Shown here piece by piece: positions 1 to 9,427 of a stretch of 54,751 nucleotides of DNA. The notes beneath the pieces were generated by a model. It saw nothing but the letters and a program-made list of their open reading frames with translations, did no database searches and was not told where the DNA came from. The stretch is taken from positions 1 to 54,751 of the forward strand of contig NZ_JACYTN010000027.1 of the NCBI RefSeq assembly GCF_014841135.1. The letters are read 5' to 3'. The DNA comes from Paenibacillus arenosi (GTDB taxonomy: Bacteria > Bacillota > Bacilli > Paenibacillales > Paenibacillaceae). Position numbers and translations under genes: made by a program. Numbering within the stretch: position 1 is the first letter of the stretch; each line of letters begins with the position of its first letter.

Positions 1-122
1 TATATGACTATGTCAATTGGTATAACAAGCACCGCATACATGGAACATTAGGCTATATGAGCCCAGTTAATTACAAAAGAAAAGCCCTTAAAAAAGTTGT
101 TTGATTTTGTGTTGACAGTCCA
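1..122 (+). mobile_element. Right end of an IS3-family insertion sequence (cut by window edge)
   Basis: The first 104 bases encode the C-terminus of an IS3/IS150-type transposase. Bases 105-122 follow its stop codon directly and finish with TGTTGACAGTCCA, the layout expected of an IS3-family right inverted repeat ending in CA. The left part lies outside the window, so neither the matching repeat nor the short target duplication can be checked. Family assignment rests on the transposase tail. Confidence 0.7.
3..104 (+). CDS. IS3-family transposase OrfB, C-terminal fragment
   Basis: This frame is open from the window edge to TGA at 102-104. It reads YDYVNWYNKHRIHGTLGYMS, then PVNYKRKAL and a basic tail. 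The pattern Y-x-x-Y-N-x-x-R-x-H-x-x-L-G-Y-x-(S/T)-P is the hallmark C-terminal end of the rve integrase-core transposases of IS3 elements, just after the catalytic glutamate. Only 33 residues are visible. Whether the element upstream is intact cannot be judged. Confidence 0.75.
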   Translation, partial: YDYVNWYNKHRIHGTLGYMSPVNYKRKALKKVV

Positions 123-124
123 CA

Positions 125-202
125 ATGCTCCTCAATAGTGTGGAATTTGATAGTGCCATCCTTGATCGCGGAATGTATCAGAAGCGTATTATCGTCGCTT
201 AG
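125..202 (+). other. Short coding-like remnant next to the IS end
   Basis: A 25-codon frame runs from ATG 125 to TAG 200-202 immediately after the IS end and reads FDSAILDRGMYQKRIIVA near its C-terminus. It could be the last part of a gene interrupted by the IS3 element, but no family is recognised and no ribosome binding site precedes it. The rest of 203-562 holds one terminator and no gene I can support. Confidence 0.2.
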
Positions 203-309
203 GCGCTAAAATGCCTGCTCTAGCATCGTCGATAAGAGGGTGTAGACCGGACGAGAATACACGCATTAGATGTAACCCCTTCCCTCATCTTATAAGTGAC
301 CGTTTTATA

Positions 310-366
310 CAAAGAGGCTATAGCGTTTTCCTGATCGATTTCGGGAAGCTTATAGCCTCTTTTTGC
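310..366 (+). terminator. Intrinsic terminator
   Basis: AAGAGGCTATA at 312-322 pairs with TATAGCCTCTT at 351-361 across a loop of about 28 bases, followed by T residues. The A-rich left flank means it could also work weakly on the minus strand, downstream of the methylase gene. Confidence 0.6.
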
Positions 367-562
367 TGGGTGGTATGTTAGGTGTAAACGTACATATTTG
401 CATGGGTATTCGCATGAAATCTCGTTAATACCCTGTCAGATGTACGCAGCAAGAGAATGTGTTATGAAGCTGTGAATGTGAATGGAATGGTGAGAGACCA
501 GGTTTTGAGAGAGCATATTTATTGAAGATAGTCGTGAACAAATAAAAGCTGTGAAGTATGTC

Positions 563-1423
563 TTAGAAGGAATAGGCTGAGGATCGTGAGTTGTTGTCAT
601 AGTTGACGACGACGACTTCATTGACACCGCCGCGGGCAGTACCTTTGGAGTTGATCAGGCGTTTGGCATGAACATGATGGATCTGATAGTTGCGGTATAA
701 GTCGGTGATGAACTCGGTAGCGTGGTTGGAAAGCATGACGTATACACCTTTTTGGTCTAGTTCTTTGTACAGTTCGGCAAGTCTGCGTTGTTCTTCTCGC
801 GTAAATCCTCCCTTGGCATAGGACGTGAACGATGCAGTAGGTGAGAGGGTATCATAGGGTGGATCGAAGTAAACGAAATCTCCTGCTTTTGCATGGCTAA
901 CCGCCGCTGCATAATCGCCATGCTGAATCTGGATCGTATTGCGGTTCAAATAGCGGGAAAAGGCACGTACTTTATGTTCCTGCACGATATTTGCTTGTTT
1001 GTATTTGCCGTACGGTACGTTAAACTTGCCGCGACTGTTAACGCGATATAGACCATTAAAGCATGTCCGATTTAAATAAATGGTGCGGGCAGCACGTTCA
1101 ATAGAAGAGAGTGACGCATAAGTATCTTCTTCTCTGTCCCAACTGCGGACTTCATAATAATGAGCTTCTGTGTTGATGTGTCCGTTGAGGGCGGTAATTA
1201 AGGCCTCAGGATCATGTTGAATGACTCGATACACATTGATTAAATCTTCATTAATATCATTAATTACGGCAGCTTGGGGCTTTAACGAAAGGAGCATGGC
1301 CGCTCCTCCTACGAATGGCTCGTAGTAGGTACATATGGACCAATCCAATTGCGGCAGCTGAGTATGTAGATGATGAAGTATTTGCCGTTTGCCCCCGGCC
1401 CACTTTAGGATCGGCTTGAGCAC
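563..1423 (-). CDS. DNA adenine methylase, D12 class (Dam/DpnM type)
   Basis: Predicted N6-adenine DNA methyltransferase that moves a methyl group from S-adenosylmethionine to adenine in a short duplex site, by family often GATC. The 286 residues show the class order: an FxGxG-like AdoMet motif KWAGGK at residues 7-12, YEPFVGG near 34-40, NRTCFNGLYRVN in the middle, and catalytic DPPY near 187. The start is GTG at 1421-1423 because a GGAAGGAG site sits seven bases upstream. No endonuclease or specificity gene lies nearby, so it is an orphan methylase, next to an IS end. Recognition site and biological role (mismatch repair, phage evasion or gene control) cannot be read from sequence. Confidence 0.88.
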   Translation of the reverse strand: MLKPILKWAGGKRQILHHLHTQLPQLDWSICTYYEPFVGGAAMLLSLKPQAAVINDINEDLINVYRVIQHDPEALITALNGHINTEAHYYEVRSWDREEDTYASLSSIERAARTIYLNRTCFNGLYRVNSRGKFNVPYGKYKQANIVQEHKVRAFSRYLNRNTIQIQHGDYAAAVSHAKAGDFVYFDPPYDTLSPTASFTSYAKGGFTREEQRRLAELYKELDQKGVYVMLSNHATEFITDLYRNYQIHHVHAKRLINSKGTARGGVNEVVVVNYDNNSRSSAYSF

Positions 1424-1458
1424 GGGCTTTCTCCTTCCATAATGGCTTATATTGAGGA

Positions 1459-1496
1459 TCGTCCCTTAGCACGACTGAATATAGGCTAAGGGACGA
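1459..1496. other. Hairpin between sod and dam genes
   Basis: CGTCCCTTAGC at 1460-1470 pairs with GCTAAGGGACG at 1485-1495, an 11-bp perfect stem. There is no T-run on either side, so it may be an RNA processing or weak pausing structure rather than a terminator. It sits in the 129-bp gap between the two minus-strand genes. Confidence 0.35.
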
Positions 1497-1552
1497 ACAT
1501 CTGTTTACCTATTTTAACCAAGTGCAAACAAGGAATCAAGACATCGATAGGC

Positions 1553-3142
1553 TTAAAAAGGTGCCCATTTCAATTGACGTGCTTTTAAATAGCGTTCGTT
1601 CACAGTAGGCCAATATACTACGTTCCACCAGTCTTTAATATAGTCAGCGCGTTTGTTCTGATGTTTTAAATAATACGCGTGTTCCCAAACATCGAGAACG
1701 AGTAGGGGGATGACATCCCATTGTGATAGGTTCTGGTGCTTCTCCGCTTGGAGAATCTCCAAGCGACGGCTGCGCGGGCTCCAGACGAGGAGGGACCAGC
1801 CCCCGCCTTCTACTTTTTCTGCTGCTTTGGAAAATTGCTGTTTGAAGGCTTGATAGCTTCCGAAGTCTTGCTCAATTTGGCGTCTTAAATCCCCCTGTGG
1901 CTCACCTCCACCTTTTGGGTTCATCACGTCCCAAAAGATTGTATGCAAATAGTGCCCTGCACCGTTAAAGGCCAAATCGCGCTCTAGCGCCTTGATCTGA
2001 TCGAAGTTGCCAGTGCGGCGAGCTTCGACTAAGGCCAACTCAGTTTTGTTCAAGTCGTCGACATAAGCCTTGTGGTGGATGTCGTGGTGGATTTGCATGG
2101 TTTTCGTATCAATGTACGGTTCTAGTGCATTGTAAGGGTAGGGTAGTGGCGGCAAGCGATGCCCGCCTGGCGGCACGTAAACGTTGTCCGCTGGACGTGC
2201 TTCTTCGGGAGCCGCTTGGCGCAGTTGCGGCTCCATAGCAGCAGGCGCTAGTGGCTCTGCGGCTGCCACTGGCGGAGCGCATGCCGCGGCTTGCGCAGCA
2301 TGCGGCGTATATGGCGAGCTATGCTGCAATGCCGCAGCATGTGGTGCGTAAGGCGAGCTGTGCTGCAATGCCGCAGCATGTGGTGCGTAAGGCGAGCTGT
2401 GCTGCAATGCCGCAGCATGTGGTGCGTAAGGCGAGCTGTGCTGCAATGCCGCAGCTTGTGGAGCGTGTGCCGTGCCGTGCTGTAATGCGGCAGCTTGCGG
2501 AGTATGCGGCGTATATGGCGAGCTATGCTGCAACGCCGTAGCGCTGATAGGCGGGCGCTCGCTCTGCGGCGGAATGGCTTCGCCCGCCGCAAAAGCCTGT
2601 GACTGCGGCGGGCGGCTGCCTATGGCCGCTGTCACATCACTGGGCCTAACAGCGGCTGAAGGATACGCCGCAGTCGGGCCATGCTCATACGCCGCAGCGT
2701 TCGCTTGCGCTTCGGCGAGCGGGGTGCTCGTCAGCGACTTCGTCACGCTAACGAACACGTATGATTCGCGCACGACGTGGGCGCATAGAAGCGGTGCTGC
2801 TGACGTATGCCGCACCGCTTGGCTGTGCTGCTTGATATGCTCCAACTGCTGAATAAAATGCTCCGATTGGTGGACAGAAGCGCATAGCAACTGATCAATT
2901 TGTGTTAGCAAGGAGTTGTCCCAACGTCTATCTGAGCTTATGCAATTGTGCAGCCAGCCGCGCGCTGTCTCCTCCGTTTTAGCAAAGACATGCTCCCATT
3001 CGGTAAGTACTTGATTAAAGCTTGGTTCCAACTCTGGAACGACGCTGCGAATGAGTACAGCATGCTCTTTCTCTTGATTTTTCCAGTCTTGAATCGCTTC
3101 CAATATGCGAATCGGCATGTAAGGGCCGTAAATAAGCAGCAT
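1553..3142 (-). CDS. Superoxide dismutase (Fe/Mn) with long N-terminal extension
   Basis: The C-terminal part from about residue 325 is a complete iron/manganese superoxide dismutase: LPPLPYPYNALEPYID, the metal histidines in QIHHDIHHKAYV and GHYLHTIFW, and the last ligands in DVWEHAYYLKHQ. It converts superoxide to peroxide and oxygen. A typical SOD has about 200 residues; this one has 529. Residues 1-130 are helical with regularly placed His and Glu, resembling the DUF2935-type bundles seen before other Bacillales SODs (inference), and residues 130-320 are low complexity with tandem HSSPYAPHAAALQ units. The start ATG at 3140-3142 has AGGAGG just upstream. N-terminally extended SODs (SodF) are known in Bacillus; this linker is unusually long. 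No signal peptide is evident. Confidence 0.85.
   Translation of the reverse strand: MLLIYGPYMPIRILEAIQDWKNQEKEHAVLIRSVVPELEPSFNQVLTEWEHVFAKTEETARGWLHNCISSDRRWDNSLLTQIDQLLCASVHQSEHFIQQLEHIKQHSQAVRHTSAAPLLCAHVVRESYVFVSVTKSLTSTPLAEAQANAAAYEHGPTAAYPSAAVRPSDVTAAIGSRPPQSQAFAAGEAIPPQSERPPISATALQHSSPYTPHTPQAAALQHGTAHAPQAAALQHSSPYAPHAAALQHSSPYAPHAAALQHSSPYAPHAAALQHSSPYTPHAAQAAACAPPVAAAEPLAPAAMEPQLRQAAPEEARPADNVYVPPGGHRLPPLPYPYNALEPYIDTKTMQIHHDIHHKAYVDDLNKTELALVEARRTGNFDQIKALERDLAFNGAGHYLHTIFWDVMNPKGGGEPQGDLRRQIEQDFGSYQAFKQQFSKAAEKVEGGGWSLLVWSPRSRRLEILQAEKHQNLSQWDVIPLLVLDVWEHAYYLKHQNKRADYIKDWWNVVYWPTVNERYLKARQLKWAPF
2283..2550. repeat. 39-bp in-frame tandem repeat within the SOD gene
   Basis: The block TGCTGCAATGCCGCAGC starts at 2322, 2361, 2400 and 2439, an exact 39-bp period, with diverged copies near 2478 and 2526. 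Since 39 is divisible by three, each copy adds 13 residues (roughly HSSPYAPHAAALQ) without breaking the frame. Copies 2-4 are almost identical at the DNA level, which suggests recent slippage and likely length polymorphism between strains. Confidence 0.9.
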
Positions 3143-3355
3143 GGCAATCCTCCTTCACCATACGTGATGCGTTCATAAGTATATGTATGAGGAGAAATGG
3201 TTGGCCTATAACAATGATAATGTTATCGATATTATAGAGCGTGACAAAAGGGACAGAAGGTGAAAGAGGTGAAGTTTAAAAAGGTAGTGGAGAAGAGCAT
3301 CGTAATATCAAATTTCCGTACGCATGAGCTCATAAAACATAACCAATTATAGTGT

Positions 3356-3532
3356 GGACAAAAATGCAGCTATTTTAAGAAAAAAACGTCACTTTTCCTT
3401 AAATAAGGACAAAAGTGCAGTTATTTCTCCTGACTAAGCTCTATAAATGGGTATAGAGTCTAAAATAAATGCACTTTTGCCGATAATAGCCCAAATAAGC
3501 ACAATTACAGTTAAAATAACTGCAGATTTGTC
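3356..3532. repeat. Four-box intergenic inverted repeat element, copy 1
   Basis: Between the divergently spaced genes lie two forward boxes (GGACAAAAATGCAGCTATTT at 3356, GGACAAAAGTGCAGTTATTT at 3407) and two inverted boxes (TAAAATAAATGCACTTTTGC from 3461, TAAAATAACTGCAGATTTGT from 3512). Their central TGCA cores lie at 3365, 3416, 3470 and 3521, so spacings are 51, 54 and 51. Weaker half-boxes follow at 3546-3562 and 3594-3609, again about 50 bases apart. The second copy lies at 12854-13030. No coding potential is seen in 3143-3695, and function is unknown. Confidence 0.75.
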
Positions 3533-3645
3533 AGATGTGCTTTGTGCGAATGCAGATTTGTCGCCCATTTAAGCTACGTGCTTTCTACGAACAACAATTT
3601 TGCACTTATCTCAACTAGGAGCTTTGATACAATTAAATATACAAA

Positions 3646-3682
3646 ATATCCCTCTCCTATTGTTTAGGAAAGGGATAAATAT
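3646..3682 (-). terminator. Probable terminator of the alpha/beta hydrolase gene
   Basis: ATCCCTCTCCT at 3648-3658 pairs with AGGAAAGGGAT at 3667-3677 with one mismatch. On the minus strand the stem is followed by ATATTTTGTA. It lies just past the stop codon at 3696. Confidence 0.5.
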
Positions 3683-3695
3683 AATGCCGTATGGT

Positions 3696-4718
3696 TTAGC
3701 GCTTAGCCGTGAGTTGGGTATCGCGTTCAGCAGTAGCCTCTAGGAACTGTGCGACTTTGCGTAAATAGGTTTTGCTATCTTCTCGATAGATGAGCTCATG
3801 GTGAGCACCGTCTACGATCCAAGAGCTGGAGAGAGCAGGGTCCTGATTGCTAGCAATTTGCTCTGCAATGGTATAAGGAGCCTTCGTATCTGCTGTTCCA
3901 TGAATGAAGAAGGTTGGAATTGAGTACTGATGTGCCTTTACTTCATCATATGGTATCTGCTGCAAACTTGTATCATTCAGCAGTGGGAACATGATGCGTA
4001 ATAATTGCAGCGATGGCTCTTTTGGAAGGTTTACAAACTGCTCCAAGTTATGATAGAGCGTATCTGGCTCTAGCAAGAACATGCTGTCGAGTACCATGGC
4101 ATCGATATCGTTGCTTAGTAAGCCAGCTTGAAGGGCAGTTCCAGCTCCCATGGAGAAGCCCCATACGACGATATGATCCGAACCTCGCTTTTTCGCTAAC
4201 TCAACTGCGCCGAGAAGCTGTTCTTTCTCCAGTCTACCACCCGTTGCTTTTGTCTTATGGTTTGGTGAAGCAAAGCCGTAGTCAAACATAATGACATTAT
4301 AACCTAGGCGTTGAGCGAATTGGGCTAGGTCATACATGGGTACCCAGTATTCTTCTCGATTTGCTCCATAGCCATGGCTCAATATAATCGTCTTCTTGGA
4401 CGCAGAGCTTGCCGGAATGTACCATCCTTCTACGAGTGTATGCTGATCACGCGCAGGGAAGGTCACATTTTCATATTGGAGTCCTTTCGCTGTCATCGGA
4501 TTTGCAAACAGCGGTGGAACTTGAGGATTCGCGAACATCCAAGCAATAAAAGCATGCAAGGCTAGAAAGATGACAATCACGGTGAACACAGCGGATAACA
4601 GTAAGGCGATGAGTATATGCTTCAACTTCACGCGCTTCATTCGAGCGGGTATTGCTGGCTCAATAGGAGAGATCCATTCGGGTTGGGCATTTGGCGTTGA
4701 TATCATAGGTGAACTCAT
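3696..4718 (-). CDS. Membrane-anchored alpha/beta hydrolase
   Basis: A 340-residue serine hydrolase of the dienelactone-hydrolase/S9-like alpha/beta fold. One hydrophobic segment at about residues 34-58 follows a basic stretch, which suggests an N-terminal anchor with the enzyme outside the membrane (inference). The oxyanion region LSHGYGANREEY, the nucleophile elbow GFSMGAG near residue 188, an acidic strand FIHGTADTKAP and the terminal histidine in DGAHHE give a complete triad. Similar proteins are common in Bacillales, usually without known substrate. It is the only gene of its unit, with an ATG at 4716-4718 preceded by AAAGGAGG. Confidence 0.8.
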   Translation of the reverse strand: MSSPMISTPNAQPEWISPIEPAIPARMKRVKLKHILIALLLSAVFTVIVIFLALHAFIAWMFANPQVPPLFANPMTAKGLQYENVTFPARDQHTLVEGWYIPASSASKKTIILSHGYGANREEYWVPMYDLAQFAQRLGYNVIMFDYGFASPNHKTKATGGRLEKEQLLGAVELAKKRGSDHIVVWGFSMGAGTALQAGLLSNDIDAMVLDSMFLLEPDTLYHNLEQFVNLPKEPSLQLLRIMFPLLNDTSLQQIPYDEVKAHQYSIPTFFIHGTADTKAPYTIAEQIASNQDPALSSSWIVDGAHHELIYREDSKTYLRKVAQFLEATAERDTQLTAKR

Positions 4719-5192
4719 GGTAGATGCCTCCTTTTTATTCGCGATGTTTCACAGATGATCTTTGTAACGAATTCAATGTATATAAATGGAACAAAAGACC
4801 TAGTTGAGTGTTGTCGAACTGAGAGATATACGTGCAGCGCTCTAGTTCGTTGTCATTGAGTTGAGAACGTTTTCTACTACTTCCATCGTATGCGGATAAC
4901 CCCGCTAAAACAATGGTATTGCACGATTTGTAAGGCGATTGTAATGCTCGTGTAATATAGTAAACTTCATGTAAAAAAAGCGCGGATGATGGGACTAAAG
5001 TCCAGCGTAAACATCTGTCGTTTGAAATAAGCACGAGGCATACGGAGTGGAGTGGATGAATATCTGGGCAAACCTATTCAATGTCATATTAGATGTCATG
5101 ATGAAATAGAGTATGGATAAGCATGTACTTTTTTTTACTGTGCAGCATACCGTATTCTTTTTTCGTATTTAGCAATTTAGCAACAACATCTC
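4719..5192. other. Intergenic region, no firm gene
   Basis: About 470 bases between the divergent hydrolase and IclR genes. It should hold the hydrolase promoter. The only coding hint is a 17-codon frame at 5056-5109 (MNIWANLFNVILDVMMK) directly behind a GGAGTGGAGTGG run. I see no RNA motif or repeat. Confidence 0.3.
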
Positions 5193-5221
5193 TTTACGCA
5201 AACAAATCTCAGCGTTATACT
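5193..5221 (+). promoter_or_regulatory. Candidate iclR promoter
   Basis: TTTACG at 5193-5198 and TATACT at 5216-5221 are separated by 17 bases, a moderate sigma-A match. The palindrome at 5234-5250 starts 12 bases after the -10 hexamer, close to the expected transcription start. Confidence 0.45.
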
Positions 5222-5233
5222 AGATGTAACAAA

Positions 5234-5250
5234 GTTCCATGTAATGGAAC
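5234..5250. promoter_or_regulatory. Palindromic operator upstream of the IclR gene
   Basis: GTTCCATGTAATGGAAC is a perfect inverted repeat with 7-bp arms and a 3-bp centre, placed between the promoter and the ribosome binding site. TTCCA-N5-TGGAA is in the style of IclR-family operators (for example TGGAAAT-type sites of IclR), so autorepression is likely (inference). A 14/17 match lies upstream of the aconitase gene at 23713-23729. Confidence 0.6.
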
Positions 5251-5269
5251 GAAAGAAGGTGATTTACCT

Positions 5270-6025
5270 ATGGAAGAAAGCGGAGGTAAGTTGACGGTTC
5301 GTGCGGTCGAAAGAGCGCTTGATATATTGATGTGCTTCAAAGATGCCCATGATTTGAGCTTAACGGAAATATCAGGACGAGTGGGCTTGAATAAGAGTAC
5401 CGTTCATCGTTTACTGGCAACGCTGGAGGAGAAAGGTTTCTTACTGCGTGACGGAGATAAGTTCAGACTTGGATACAGTGTCTGGGAGTTGGCAGCAAAC
5501 TTGACCCAAGTGGATGATGCAGCTCAACTGCTGCTTCCTGAAATGGAGCGTTTGCGCGATCAGCTTGGAGAGACGATAAGCTTGTATGTACGGGACGGTA
5601 ATGACCGGATTCGCATTCAAGCGGTGCAGAGCAACCAGGCGATTCGCCGTGTGGCACCGATCGGTGTGCGATTGCCTCTATATGTAGGCGCGTCGAGCAA
5701 AGTGCTTCTTGCCTTTGCAGATGAATCAGAACGTGCAGAGACGATGCAAAGCTCTTCTTGGCCAGCTTCAATTGAGACGGCAGACTTTTTGCAACAGTTA
5801 GAAGAAGTGAAAAAAGGCGGGTACGCATTAAGTGTGGAAGAGCGTGAACCTGGGGCGGCAGCTATATCCGTGCCTATACTGGATCGTTCCCATCGTATTT
5901 CAGCTGCGTTGTCCGTATCTGGCCCTGTTAGCCGGATGACTCCGGATACGATGAGGGCGTACGCTCCTTTACTGATGGAAGCCGCTTCTCGTATGGAGAA
6001 GATGATACGTACCGTTAATTTGTAG
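5270..6025 (+). CDS. IclR-family transcriptional regulator
   Basis: A 251-residue regulator with the two IclR domains: an N-terminal winged helix (VRAVERALDILMCF, LTEISGRVGLNKSTVHRLLA, residues about 10-60) and a C-terminal effector domain from about residue 80 (ETISLYVRDG, LPLYVGASSKVLLAF, GYALSVEEREPGAAAISVPI). ATG 5270 is preferred to the longer upstream frame because GAAGGTGA precedes it and the promoter and operator lie inside the longer frame. Members repress or activate catabolic genes in response to small acids. The neighbour thiC is controlled by its own riboswitch, so the target is not obvious from adjacency; an operator match points to acnA. Confidence 0.85.
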   Translation: MEESGGKLTVRAVERALDILMCFKDAHDLSLTEISGRVGLNKSTVHRLLATLEEKGFLLRDGDKFRLGYSVWELAANLTQVDDAAQLLLPEMERLRDQLGETISLYVRDGNDRIRIQAVQSNQAIRRVAPIGVRLPLYVGASSKVLLAFADESERAETMQSSSWPASIETADFLQQLEEVKKGGYALSVEEREPGAAAISVPILDRSHRISAALSVSGPVSRMTPDTMRAYAPLLMEAASRMEKMIRTVNL

Positions 6026-6132
6026 GTTTAATTTGTAAGGTTTATTTTCTGGGATTACTTGCATAATTGGCTTTATTCCGTTATGGTTAGTGAGATATAA
6101 GTTAACATTTACCATGCATGAACTGCATATTG

Positions 6133-6230
6133 TTACTAGGGGTGCCTCCGAGCGGAGGCTGAGACAAGATCGCGCTGAAGATCTTAAACCCTTTGCACCT
6201 GATCTGGATTATACCAGCGTAGGGAAGTAA
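6133..6230 (+). ncRNA. TPP riboswitch (THI element)
   Basis: The thi-box signature is complete: GGGGTGCC at 6139-6146, GGCTGAGA at 6157-6164, ACCCTTTGCACCTGATCTGG at 6188-6207 and AGCGTAGGGAAG at 6216-6227. It lies about 290 bases before thiC, whose product makes the pyrimidine part of thiamine. A terminator at 6305-6333 follows, so control is by transcription termination when thiamine pyrophosphate binds. Confidence 0.95.
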
Positions 6231-6304
6231 TCGGCACGATAAGCACCATTAGATAAGGATGCGATCATTTATCCTTTGTCTCGGTGTGTGAGTATATCGA
6301 CGTC

Positions 6305-6337
6305 AGCCGGTTCCTTTACGGGACCGGCTTTTTGTAT
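6305..6337 (+). terminator. Riboswitch-controlled terminator before thiC
   Basis: AGCCGGTTCC pairs with GGGACCGGCT around a TTTAC loop, followed by TTTTT. It is the natural expression platform of the TPP riboswitch upstream. The remaining 160 bases up to thiC hold no other signal I can name. Confidence 0.85.
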
Positions 6338-6470
6338 GTTTGTATCTATATTTGAATTACATACAGTCGATATATACGAGTTACAACTGCGCAACGTACC
6401 TTTAAGCCCTCTTATTTGCAGAAATAAGATGTAGTGGGGGCTCCTCTGTTAGGTATAACCGATAGATTAG

Positions 6471-8423
<1,953 letters not shown>

Positions 8424-8603
8424 TATCAGCAGTATAGTGTTTGGAGTACGTCTACTTGCACCACACAATATGTGGAGGTGGAATCGCTCGAATATGTTCG
8501 AATATCGATTGGACACCAACACATGGTTCAAGTTCATGACTAATCTAATCCATTTGCGTAATCATTTACATATTTAATGCTATAAATGATTACGTTCATT
8601 ATG

Positions 8604-8636
8604 GAAGGGTCGACAACTCGTCGATCCTTCTTTTTT
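8604..8636 (+). terminator. Terminator of thiC
   Basis: GAAGGGTCGAC pairs with GTCGATCCTTC (one mismatch) around AACTC, followed by TTTTTT. It lies 180 bases past the stop codon; the bases between hold no other feature I can support. Confidence 0.85.
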
Positions 8637-8734
8637 GCGCTGTATCAATATCTAGTGGTTGATTATGAATTGTCAATGCGAACAAGCAAACTTTCTTTTT
8701 TTATTTTTTTGTGAATTAGAAGGATATGTGTTGA

Positions 8735-8829
8735 AGCACAAACCTGCTTGTCCATATAACCTCTGAAAGACACGGAATTGTCGATATGTCCGCAAAGGCT
8801 TACGGGGCAAGAGATGGGTATTTTGTGCA
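8735..8829. other. Possible structured RNA element upstream of the nrd promoter
   Basis: Nested complementary segments enclose about 95 bases: GCACAAA 8736-8742 with TTTGTGC 8822-8828; CTTGTCC 8747-8753 with GGGCAAG 8805-8811 (one G-U); CATAT 8753-8757 with ATATG 8784-8788; GACA 8769-8772 with TGTC 8779-8782; and a CCGCAAAGG...CGG loop. This is more nested pairing than I expect by chance. It ends before the nrd promoter, so it would be a separate RNA or an artefact. It matches no riboswitch class I can recognise. Confidence 0.3.
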
Positions 8830-8863
8830 AAGAAAACAAAGATTTGGAATGTGCTCAAGTCCA

Positions 8864-8915
8864 TTGACAAACACTATATATTGATATAAATTTGATAATG
8901 CACTCAAGATATTGT
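8864..8915 (+). promoter_or_regulatory. nrd promoter with two NrdR boxes
   Basis: TTGACA at 8864-8869 is followed by TATAAA at 8885-8890, a short 15-base spacer. Two NrdR-type boxes overlap it: CTATATATTGA at 8874-8884 and CAAGATATTGT at 8905-8915, each 10 of 11 against the family core CwAtATaTwGt. They start exactly 31 bases apart, the three-turn spacing known for NrdR. NrdR is the ATP/dATP-sensing repressor of ribonucleotide reductase genes; its gene is not in this window. Confidence 0.75.
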
Positions 8916-9037
8916 TACGGATAGACATTTCAAACACCATAGATAGCAGCGTCTCTGTCAGGGACAATGATCTATGCATGATCGCTTTAGATGGGGCTGA
9001 CAGGCTTCATATGAAGATGGAAGGAGATACGATTAAA

Positions 9038-9427
9038 ATGTTGGTTGCCTATGATTCCAGAACCGGAAACGTACGGAGATTTATAAATAAATTGAACCTG
9101 CCTGCGGTGCAGATTGACGATAAAATGACGTTGGACGAGCCGTTTGTGCTTATTACCTATACGACAGGATTTGGAGAAGTGCCAGCCAAGGTACAATCCT
9201 TTTTGAAAAATAATTATGCTCGTTGTGTTGCGGTTGCAGCAAGTGGTAATCGCAACTGGGGTGAATGCTTTGGCCGCAGTGCGGACATTATAGCTCGTAC
9301 GTATGGTGTGCCTGTACTGAGCAAGTTTGAATTGGCAGGTACAACACAAGATGTAGAACGGTTTAAGCAAGGTGTTGCTCGTTATGCGGGCTATCAAGAG
9401 GAGGTGAGTGCAGTTGCGTCATATTGA
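9038..9427 (+). CDS. nrdI: Flavodoxin-like NrdI
   Basis: Small flavoprotein that supplies the oxidant for assembling the dimanganese-tyrosyl radical in NrdF. The 129 residues begin MLVAYDSRTGNVRRFI, the FMN phosphate loop, and contain TYTTGFGEVP and AVAASGNRNWGECFG, typical NrdI segments. ATG 9038 follows GGAAGGAG and gives the normal family length; a longer frame from 8912 would start inside the second NrdR box. First gene of nrdIEF; its 3' end overlaps nrdE by 14 bases. Confidence 0.92.
   Translation: MLVAYDSRTGNVRRFINKLNLPAVQIDDKMTLDEPFVLITYTTGFGEVPAKVQSFLKNNYARCVAVAASGNRNWGECFGRSADIIARTYGVPVLSKFELAGTTQDVERFKQGVARYAGYQEEVSAVASY

Noticed and set aside
2283-2550. Regular 39-bp repeats resembling a CRISPR array
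   Set aside because: Units are contiguous without unique spacers, keep the reading frame of the superoxide dismutase, and have no cas genes nearby.
2248-2852. Several long open frames over the repeat region on the other frames and strand
   Set aside because: They are shadows of the GC-rich 39-bp repeat and lack ribosome binding sites; the SOD frame explains the region.
8735-8829. Cobalamin or cyclic-di-GMP riboswitch
   Set aside because: Short stretches (CCGCAAAGG) recall these classes, but the conserved cores do not fit and the element lies before, not after, the nrd promoter.
8912-9037. Longer nrdI with start at 8912
   Set aside because: It would begin inside the second NrdR box and the extra 42 residues are absent from the usual NrdI length; GGAAGGAG supports ATG 9038.
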